Origin: an uncultured Candidatus Melainabacteria bacterium
Lineage (GTDB): Bacteria; Cyanobacteriota; Vampirovibrionia; Gastranaerophilales; Gastranaerophilaceae
Direction of reading: 5' to 3'
Assembly (NCBI GenBank): GCA_934699705.1
Contig: CAKUXD010000018.1
Span: forward strand, 1 to 35,168
DNA length: 35,168 nt
The notes below the pieces were generated by a model. The model worked only from the letters and a program-made list of their open reading frames with translations, did no database searches and was not told where the DNA came from. Shown piece after piece: positions 29,625 to 35,168 of the stretch; within the stretch, counting starts at the first letter, position 1; the number at the start of each line of letters is the position of its first letter. Position numbers and translations under genes: made by a program.

Positions 29625-30707
29625 ATGATACAACCAATTAAATTATTCTCAGCATTCGCAACAAAACAAACTCAACAAGTACAAAATCAACAAAATTATC
29701 AACCAAAATTTCATGTAAATTTTGCAACAAAGCCTGATACTTTTGAAAGAACCACTCAACCACAAGCTCCTGCAAGAGCGGAAAGCATTTCCTTTACGGG
29801 CTACAAAGGTGATGAACCGATAAGAGGATTAGGACACATTGTCTGCCCTTGTTGTGGTGTTGAAATGATGACACAAAAAGATATGAATAGCGTTTCAAAA
29901 AGACTTGGACATAGCAGTTCTCAAGCAGTTGAAACCTTAAATAGCTACGAAAAATACATGCACCCAGTTGAAAAAGAATGTTTTAATCTTTTAAAAGACT
30001 GGTCAAAAGAAAAACCAAATACCGATTTTAAAACTCTTTTAAACTTACATAAAGAACCTCATTTAACAATGCTTCAAGAAAAACAAAATAAAATTCTTGA
30101 TACCGTAGATACCTTAGCAAAAGGTCTTTCAGAAAAAGAGCAAGCAGAAGTTAAAAAAGTTACTGATATTACAAGAAAACTTGTTTGTTCAAACGATAAA
30201 GAAATTAAATTCAAACGTAAAACCTTTATAAAAGACGTAAAAGACTTAGCTTCAAAGATTTCAAACGAAGAAGTTTACAAACAAATGACAAAAGAAGCAG
30301 AAAAAATGCCTACTTCGCAAAACGATGTAAGCGCATTCATCGTAAAATATGCAGAAAGAGGTCATAAAGAAATCGGCGAAAGGCTTGTAAAACTTTCAGT
30401 TGGCACAATTGAACATATTCACCCTCAATCAGGAGGTGGCAGAGATAATATTTCAAACTACTTGCTGGAATGTGGCGGTTGCAACCACACAAGAAGCAGT
30501 ATTCCTCTAGCTGATTGGGTTGACGAACACCCTGAAATGAAGGAAAATACTCAAAAATACATTGACGAAGTAATCAGACGTATAAATTCTGGCGAAGTTA
30601 AAGGAATTTCCTTCTACCCTCAAGCAGTAGCAAGAACTTTGTTACACGAATCAGACGGAAAACTTGACATTGACACAAGCGCTTTAAAACAAACTGAAGA
30701 AGAATAA
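29625..30707 (+). CDS. HNH-like protein B, second of a tandem paralog pair
   Basis: 360 residues, 20 bp after paralog A and alike throughout: N-terminal Gln-rich stretch, SISFTGY (54-60), PIRGLGHIVCPCCG (65-78) with C74 and C77, EKYMHPVEKECFNLL, and TIEHIHPQSGGGRDNISNYL (261-280) leading into ECGGCNHTRSS. The set H264, N278, C283, C286, N287 and H288 matches the zinc-stabilised HNH (His-Me finger) endonuclease layout EHI-x-P ... N ... CxxCN. Thus B looks catalytically complete where A does not. aaaaagg precedes the ATG. No cognate immunity gene or transposon is visible. The conserved part outside the HNH core is unknown to me. Confidence 0.8.
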   Translation: MIQPIKLFSAFATKQTQQVQNQQNYQPKFHVNFATKPDTFERTTQPQAPARAESISFTGYKGDEPIRGLGHIVCPCCGVEMMTQKDMNSVSKRLGHSSSQAVETLNSYEKYMHPVEKECFNLLKDWSKEKPNTDFKTLLNLHKEPHLTMLQEKQNKILDTVDTLAKGLSEKEQAEVKKVTDITRKLVCSNDKEIKFKRKTFIKDVKDLASKISNEEVYKQMTKEAEKMPTSQNDVSAFIVKYAERGHKEIGERLVKLSVGTIEHIHPQSGGGRDNISNYLLECGGCNHTRSSIPLADWVDEHPEMKENTQKYIDEVIRRINSGEVKGISFYPQAVARTLLHESDGKLDIDTSALKQTEEE

Positions 30708-30849
30708 TTGATAAAATAGTAAGTTGCAGTTTGTGAGTCGTAAATCGACATAAAACAATCAATCTAAAAGTCCTCAGATTGCTTTGTCTCTATCACTTCT
30801 CGCAATAACAGGATTATTTTAACCGTTAAGCCATTCAACTAAGGTCAAC

Positions 30850-31995
30850 TTACAATTCATTATTAAACAACGGTTCTAATTGTTTAGTTAAATTATCTGT
30901 AAATTCTCGGTAATTTTTTGAAACTGGAGTAGGTTTTGATGTTTCAATAACTTTTAAGAACACCTTTGAAGATTTTGGCATGCCCGCAAGAAATTCATCT
31001 GAAGTTGCGACATCACGCCTTGCTGGAGTTATAAGACCACTTTTAGCAAGTTTTTGAATATTTTCTTTTGAAGATAAAAATTTAATAAAATCAATTGCAC
31101 GTTCTTTATGTTTTGACCGTTTATAAACGGTAAAACCTGAAGAATCCATCGGAACTACACTTCCAACATCACCATGCGGAAAATTAATAATATCCCAATC
31201 AAAATCAGCACTTTCTCTATACTTTGGAACAAGCCAGCGACCTGATAAATGCATTGCAAGTTTTTCGTTCAAAAACATCTGCGCCATTGTCATGCTTGCA
31301 CTTTGAGATTTTTTTGGCGCAACATTATATTTATTTCTCAAATCTGCATAAAACTTCAAACCTTTTTGAGATTGCGGTTCATTTACAATTGAAGTTTTTA
31401 AATCGTCAGACAAAATTCCTCCGCCTTCGCTCATTAAATATGGTAAATAAAATAGCGGATTTTCTTCAAAACTTATTCCGAAAACATTATGTTTTTTAAA
31501 TTCTAAACTAATTTTTAATAAATCCTCATAAGTCCAATTTTCATGTGGCATTTGAATATTATATTTTTTAAATAAATCTTTATTATAATAAACGACCAAA
31601 TTTGAGGCATCACGAGGAAACGCAAGAATTTTCCCATTAAAACTTAATGCCTGCAAAGTTTTTTCATAAAAAACATTTTTTTCAACATAAGGGGTTAAAT
31701 CCTCTAAAAAGTCAGCATATACAGGTAAATACAGATTATTCATAAATATAACATCAGGTGCCATATTTGACGCTAAAAGAAGGTGAAATTTTTGAAAATA
31801 ATTTTGCGGAATATGCATAAATTCAATTTTTACATTATCATTTTGTTTTTCATATTCAGCTATAATCGGCTTTAAAATTGCGACTTCCGATTGCGAACCC
31901 CAACTTGCAAACTTGATAACCTCTTTGTTATTACGTTTTTCACACGCACAACAAAAAGTCATAATCAATAATATAGCAACAAATAATCGTTTCAT
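30850..31995 (-). CDS. Extracellular solute-binding lipoprotein, sugar ABC-transporter type (family 1)
   Basis: 381 residues. A hydrophobic signal (2-14) ends in a Cys cluster FCCAC, with Cys18 after Ala the likely lipidation site, though the lipobox is unusual. The mature part is a periplasmic binding protein: IKFASWGSQSEVAILKPIIA, YEKQNDNVKIEFMHIP, NMAPDVIFMNNLYLP, LAFPRDASNLVVYYNKDLFK, IDFIKFLSSKENIQKLAKSG. This is the MalE/UgpB-like family that hands sugars or oligosaccharides to an ABC importer. No permease or ATPase genes are adjacent, so the transporter partners are elsewhere. Its start lies 4 bp after the stop of the large membrane protein gene, so the two are likely cotranscribed. 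Confidence 0.9.
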   Translation of the reverse strand: MKRLFVAILLIMTFCCACEKRNNKEVIKFASWGSQSEVAILKPIIAEYEKQNDNVKIEFMHIPQNYFQKFHLLLASNMAPDVIFMNNLYLPVYADFLEDLTPYVEKNVFYEKTLQALSFNGKILAFPRDASNLVVYYNKDLFKKYNIQMPHENWTYEDLLKISLEFKKHNVFGISFEENPLFYLPYLMSEGGGILSDDLKTSIVNEPQSQKGLKFYADLRNKYNVAPKKSQSASMTMAQMFLNEKLAMHLSGRWLVPKYRESADFDWDIINFPHGDVGSVVPMDSSGFTVYKRSKHKERAIDFIKFLSSKENIQKLAKSGLITPARRDVATSDEFLAGMPKSSKVFLKVIETSKPTPVSKNYREFTDNLTKQLEPLFNNEL

Positions 31996-31999
31996 AATA

Positions 32000-33961
32000 T
32001 TATAAATCTAATAATTGCCTAATACTATTAGGTTTTACTTCAACAAGAGTTTTATAATTACCTAATTTTATAATATAAATCATAGTTTCCGCATCAGGCT
32101 GTTCGTTCAATCTAACCTGCATAGAATCTTTTATATCTTCTTTAAATTTACGTATTACACTAATTTTTGAGCCTACATAACCGATAAGAGCGTTAATACC
32201 ATCGACATTAACCTGTGCAAAACCTCTATTTGAATCAATTACGTATTTAGCCTGAACGCTTAAATGTTCAAACGGATCGACAGAAGCTTGTTGTTGAGGA
32301 GCGTCTTCAGCCACTTCCTCGTCATCTAAGTCCTCATCATATTCTTCTTCATACTCCGAGTCATCATATTCTTCCTCGTCTTCATCGTATTCGTCATAAT
32401 CTTGGTCATCTTCGTCAACGTAATCCTCTTGATAATCAACATCTTCTTCGTCTTCTTCATCGTCTTCAAAAATAAAGAAATCTTCATCTTTTCCAGAGTT
32501 TTGACCGTAATTAAAGAAATCTTGATTTTCATTTATTGCATAATTTTCTTCTGCAAAAGGAGTATTTTCCTCTGCTGGTTCAACCTCATCAAACAAAGTT
32601 TCTTCATCTTGTTTGCTAATTTGAGTTAGAGGATTTTTAAAAATCGCTCTTTCTATATCTTGAGAATTTTCATCGAAAATTGACATTTTATCTTCCTCAT
32701 TAATTTCATTTAGAGGTCTGTAAAAATCATTCCTTGCTGGATACGCTTGCGTAGTACGATAATTATTTCCACCTATTGATGAATTATTAACTTTTGATTT
32801 GTAATTTAAAGGAGTTGAAAGCGGAGCAACATTAAATCCTTCCTTATTATCTTCCTCAAAATTACTTCTGTTCGTGTTGTACACGTCCATATTTGAATAT
32901 GACGGATACGCTTGTTCAAAAGTTTCATCATTATCATGAATTAATCGTCTTGTAACAGACGGCGTTTCTGTCGGATATTGAATTCTTTTTACTAAATCTC
33001 CTATTATTTTAATTAGAACTACTAACAATATAAATTGTAATACAGTTATTATAGAAGAAAAAGATATTCTTACAGATAGTAAACTTTTTATTTTTTTTAC
33101 AACTTTTTGTTTAAATTTAATTATTTTTTTGAAAAATGCAAGTTCATCTTCTGAAATATCATCATCACCGACTATTTGTTGTTGATTAACATCATCTACT
33201 GCTTGGTTACTATTATCCTCTAAAGCAACTTGCTCATTTTGAGTTAAGGCAGAATTGTCAGTTACATTTGTAACTTGCGATTGCTGAGTTTGTTGTTCAG
33301 CTTGCTGAACTTGTTGTACTGGTTGAGATGCGTATTGAATAACTCTTTGAGGCTCTCTTTGAACTGATTGTTGAGGAGCTTCTCTACGCGTAACAGTCTG
33401 TTGCGGAATTGCAACGTAATTTTGCTGATTTGCACGTCTTTGGCGCTCATAAGACGGCACAAAATCAGAATTTGTGATTGGTCTTTGTTGGTTTAAAACT
33501 CTTTGTGGTAGCGCCATTTGAACTTGTTGTGCAGAAACAGAAGGTCTATTACCTCTTGAAGTTTTTGTCTGCAAAGGTTTTGTTACAAAAGCCTTAGGAA
33601 TAACTTCTATCGGCTTTTTACTATCAATTGTTATTTTTGTATATCCTTTTCCTGGGAGAGAAGAATATTGTTGAGTTTTAACATCAACATCTTTCACGTT
33701 TGAAATTCCTGAAATGTCAGGTTTTACGTTCATTGCATTTGTTGTTTCCGGCAATAAAATAACGTATTTGTTATCAGGTTTTTTGTTTACAATAATCTGT
33801 TCGTTATATGGCTTATTAGTATAAATATTAACTTTTACTGCACCATCAGAAGTTTGGTCCAAATCCATTTTAACCAATTCATTATTGTAATCACTTGCAA
33901 AAACAGGAGCAAGTATTAATGCAGTCAATATTAAACTATATCTTACTACTTTGTTTTTCAC
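32000..33961 (-). CDS. Large single-pass protein: AMIN-like domain, Q-rich linker, acidic region, FliO-like C-terminal domain
   Basis: 653 residues, GTG start with aggaga upstream. A signal-type N-terminus (8-22) precedes a beta-rich domain (30-120, GAVKVNIYTNKPYNEQIIVN) like the AMIN domains of cyanobacterial and type IV pilus/amidase proteins. A Gln/Pro-rich linker (140-265) leads to a membrane helix (about 301-321), a disordered stretch, an extremely acidic block (498-552), and a compact C-terminal domain (561-653). That domain holds two similar strands-plus-helix units, AQVNVDGINALIGYVGSKIS and IYIIKLGNYKTLVEVKPNSI, both with the V-x-V-x-G-x-x-x-L-(I/V)-x-V spacing seen in FliO. The layout (outside domain, helix, cytoplasmic FliO-like domain) and the absence of fliO beside fliP make a divergent FliO possible. 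Unproven. Confidence 0.75.
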   Translation of the reverse strand: MKNKVVRYSLILTALILAPVFASDYNNELVKMDLDQTSDGAVKVNIYTNKPYNEQIIVNKKPDNKYVILLPETTNAMNVKPDISGISNVKDVDVKTQQYSSLPGKGYTKITIDSKKPIEVIPKAFVTKPLQTKTSRGNRPSVSAQQVQMALPQRVLNQQRPITNSDFVPSYERQRRANQQNYVAIPQQTVTRREAPQQSVQREPQRVIQYASQPVQQVQQAEQQTQQSQVTNVTDNSALTQNEQVALEDNSNQAVDDVNQQQIVGDDDISEDELAFFKKIIKFKQKVVKKIKSLLSVRISFSSIITVLQFILLVVLIKIIGDLVKRIQYPTETPSVTRRLIHDNDETFEQAYPSYSNMDVYNTNRSNFEEDNKEGFNVAPLSTPLNYKSKVNNSSIGGNNYRTTQAYPARNDFYRPLNEINEEDKMSIFDENSQDIERAIFKNPLTQISKQDEETLFDEVEPAEENTPFAEENYAINENQDFFNYGQNSGKDEDFFIFEDDEEDEEDVDYQEDYVDEDDQDYDEYDEDEEEYDDSEYEEEYDEDLDDEEVAEDAPQQQASVDPFEHLSVQAKYVIDSNRGFAQVNVDGINALIGYVGSKISVIRKFKEDIKDSMQVRLNEQPDAETMIYIIKLGNYKTLVEVKPNSIRQLLDL

Positions 33962-34080
33962 AGACTATCTCCTGAGTTTAATATTAACATTATTATTATA
34001 AAAATGATATCAATTTTTAGAAAAATACTACATTTGAGGTATATAAAAAATTATAATCATGTTTATGTTATCCTAAAATT

Positions 34081-34977
34081 ATGAAAAGCGGATTTGTAAC
34101 AATTATAGGCAGACCAAATGTCGGAAAATCAACTCTTTTGAACCAAATTCTTGGTCAAAAAATCGTAATTACGACAGACAAAGCCCAAACAACAAGAAAA
34201 AGAATTAAAGGGATTTTAACAAACGAAAAAGGCCAAATTGTCTTTGTTGACACCCCTGGAGTGCATAAACCTTTAAACAAATTGGGTGAATTTCTTCTTG
34301 ATGAAGCAAAAATTGCAGTGCCAGACAGCGATGTCGTACTATTTCTTGTAGATGGCTCTGACCCTGCCGGAAAAGGCGATAAATGGATTGCTGAAAATAT
34401 TATTGCAAAAACTGAAATGCCTGTGATTATCGTTTTAAACAAGCTAGATAAAATTAAAAAACTTCAAAAAGTAGAAGAAAATTTAATGAGCTACAAAAAT
34501 CTTTTTGAAAAAAATTACCCAACTATTAAAATTTCAGCTAAAACAGGCAGAAATATTGATACTTTACTAGAAAATATCTATAAAAAACTTCCAGAAGGCG
34601 ACTTACTTTATCCAGAAGATGTTTTAACAGAAGAATCCATGCGCGATGTTGCCTCTGAAATAATCCGCGAAAAAATTTTACTCAACACACAAGATGAAAT
34701 TCCGCATTCAATCGCAGTTATGATTGACAATTACAAAGAAGAAGAAAATATTGATAAAATCTATGCAACAATTTTTTGTGAACATAAAAGCCAAAAAGGA
34801 ATTCTAATCGGCAAAAATGGTTCTTTATTGAAAACAATCGGAACACAAGCCAGACTTGAATTAGAAGAAATTGTTGAAAAGAAAGTTTACCTGGAATTGA
34901 CTGTAAAAGTTGAAAAAGATTGGCGTAAAAAAGATAAAACGCTAAAATCTTTTGGATATTTTGACGAAAATAAATAA
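34081..34977 (+). CDS. era: GTPase Era
   Basis: Ribosome-assembly GTPase that binds the 3' end of 16S rRNA. 298 residues, full length. G1 GRPNVGKS (10-17), switch region TTDKAQTTRKRI, G3 DTPGVHKP, G4 NKLD, G5 SAKTG, and the C-terminal KH domain with IGKNGSLLKTIGTQARLELE and KVYLELTVKVEKDWRK. No Shine-Dalgarno precedes the ATG; TATCCT ends 6 nt upstream, so a leaderless mRNA is possible. Divergent from the large membrane protein gene, with a 119-bp gap between. Confidence 0.98.
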   Translation: MKSGFVTIIGRPNVGKSTLLNQILGQKIVITTDKAQTTRKRIKGILTNEKGQIVFVDTPGVHKPLNKLGEFLLDEAKIAVPDSDVVLFLVDGSDPAGKGDKWIAENIIAKTEMPVIIVLNKLDKIKKLQKVEENLMSYKNLFEKNYPTIKISAKTGRNIDTLLENIYKKLPEGDLLYPEDVLTEESMRDVASEIIREKILLNTQDEIPHSIAVMIDNYKEEENIDKIYATIFCEHKSQKGILIGKNGSLLKTIGTQARLELEEIVEKKVYLELTVKVEKDWRKKDKTLKSFGYFDENK

Positions 34978-35065
34978 CTTATTTTTAATGATAAATTTTA
35001 TGTTATTGATATTGTTAAATCATGACGTTTAATGTAAAGTTATGTAACAAAACCCTTCAAAACCC

Positions 35066-35093
35066 TAAAGAATTCATGCTTTTGAACCGATAT
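35066..35093 (+). promoter_or_regulatory. Sigma-28 (FliA/SigD)-type promoter
   Basis: TAAA (35066-35069), a 16-nt spacer and ACCGATAT (35086-35093). The SigD/FliA consensus is TAAA-N14-16-GCCGATAT, so 11 of 12 fixed bases match. The start would fall near 35100, about 37 nt before the ATG at 35137. It controls late flagellar genes in known systems. Confidence 0.7.
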
Positions 35094-35136
35094 AAAGTAT
35101 GTAAGGGAAAAGCAAACTTAATAAGGAGTTAGCACT

Positions 35137-35168
35137 ATGGGAATGTCAGCATCACAAGCAAGATTATT
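35137..35168 (+). CDS. Start of a probable flagellar/export-substrate-type protein (3'-truncated by window edge)
   Basis: Only MGMSASQARL plus the beginning of one more codon is present. aaggag lies 8 nt before the ATG, and a sigma-28-type promoter stands upstream. From memory, proteins opening with MGMSASQARLL recur in Gastranaerophilales genomes and have hook- or filament-like features, but the rest of this one is outside the window. Confidence 0.65.
   Translation, partial: MGMSASQARL

Noticed and set aside
30708..30849. Terminator between the HNH-like gene B and the solute-binding gene
   Set aside because: A short caatct/agattg stem at about 30759-30780 has a 10-nt loop and no T-run, so it is too weak to call.
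32326..32629. ORFs on both strands across the acidic region of the large membrane protein
   Set aside because: They arise from the repetitive Asp/Glu codons; their Met/Lys/Thr or Phe/Ile-rich products are artefacts.

Overview
The window is AT-rich, densely coded chromosomal DNA from a bacterium with a Gram-negative envelope (Kdo transferase WaaA), a flagellar-type export apparatus (FliP, FliQ, FliR, FlhB, FlhA) and an anaerobic redox profile (ETF pair, NfnA-like flavoprotein, DUF1858 protein, radical SAM protein, ferredoxin-type fusion). The last gene begins MGMSASQARLL, and several proteins carry FGxxY/SFTG-like N-termini. From memory, both fit the non-photosynthetic cyanobacterial sister lineage (Vampirovibrionia/Melainabacteria, order Gastranaerophilales). 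Heptameric intergenic repeats, as described in cyanobacteria, agree. The taxonomic call is an inference; there is no rRNA here.

Layout. 1-1113: the 3' part of groEL and a shared terminator. 1119-5191 (minus): a compact operon nfnA-like / 57-aa four-Cys protein / etfB / etfA / purA. 5287-10654 (plus): an IspD/TarI-type cytidylyltransferase, then a surface-glycan cluster (duplicated Rossmann-like protein, GT8 glycosyltransferase, methyltransferase, and a ferredoxin-FrhB-pyruvyltransferase fusion). 10688-11911 (minus): waaA. 11912-12450: two tandem copies of a small RNA/peptide module. 12472-17183: a PLP aminotransferase, a Q-rich protein (minus), DUF1858, NfeD plus a band-7/SPFH protein, a small zinc ribbon and a TIGR01212-like radical SAM protein. 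17278-18547 (minus): smpB, a coiled-coil protein and an XRE regulator. 18655-19493: the rplU-rpmA operon with a leader hairpin. 19644-20745 (minus): a NodZ/FUT8-like glycosyltransferase behind a small ORF. 21197-28298: fliP-fliQ-fliR-flhB-flhA-PilZ-membrane protein-PLP decarboxylase-like. 28369-30707: two tandem HNH-like paralogs. 30850-33961 (minus): a sugar-type solute-binding lipoprotein and a large AMIN-like/acidic membrane protein. 34081-34977: era. 35086-35168: a sigma-28-like promoter and the first codons of a probable flagellar-type protein.

The most interesting part is 11912-12450. Two units about 270 bp apart have the same parts list: a -10 element, an identical 26-nt leader, a Shine-Dalgarno sequence that can be sequestered by an upstream anti-SD, an ORF for a 24-residue hydrophobic peptide, and a 13-bp/6-nt hairpin just after the stop codon. 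Each ends in an identical 38-nt segment carrying a minus-strand promoter (TTGAAA-N16-TATAAT). Each peptide ORF also contains an intrinsic terminator that works on the minus strand, so the antisense promoter should give an RNA of about 105-110 nt covering the 3' half of the peptide mRNA. The stems and peptides have diverged while the geometry is kept. This is the organisation of a type I toxin-antitoxin system, duplicated in tandem, and I do not recognise the family.

Other points: a possible FliO-like domain in the large membrane protein, a leaderless smpB start, a rare FrhB-pyruvyltransferase fusion, HNH-like paralogs in which one copy has lost a Cys pair, and an electron-transfer operon whose partner dehydrogenase lies outside the window.
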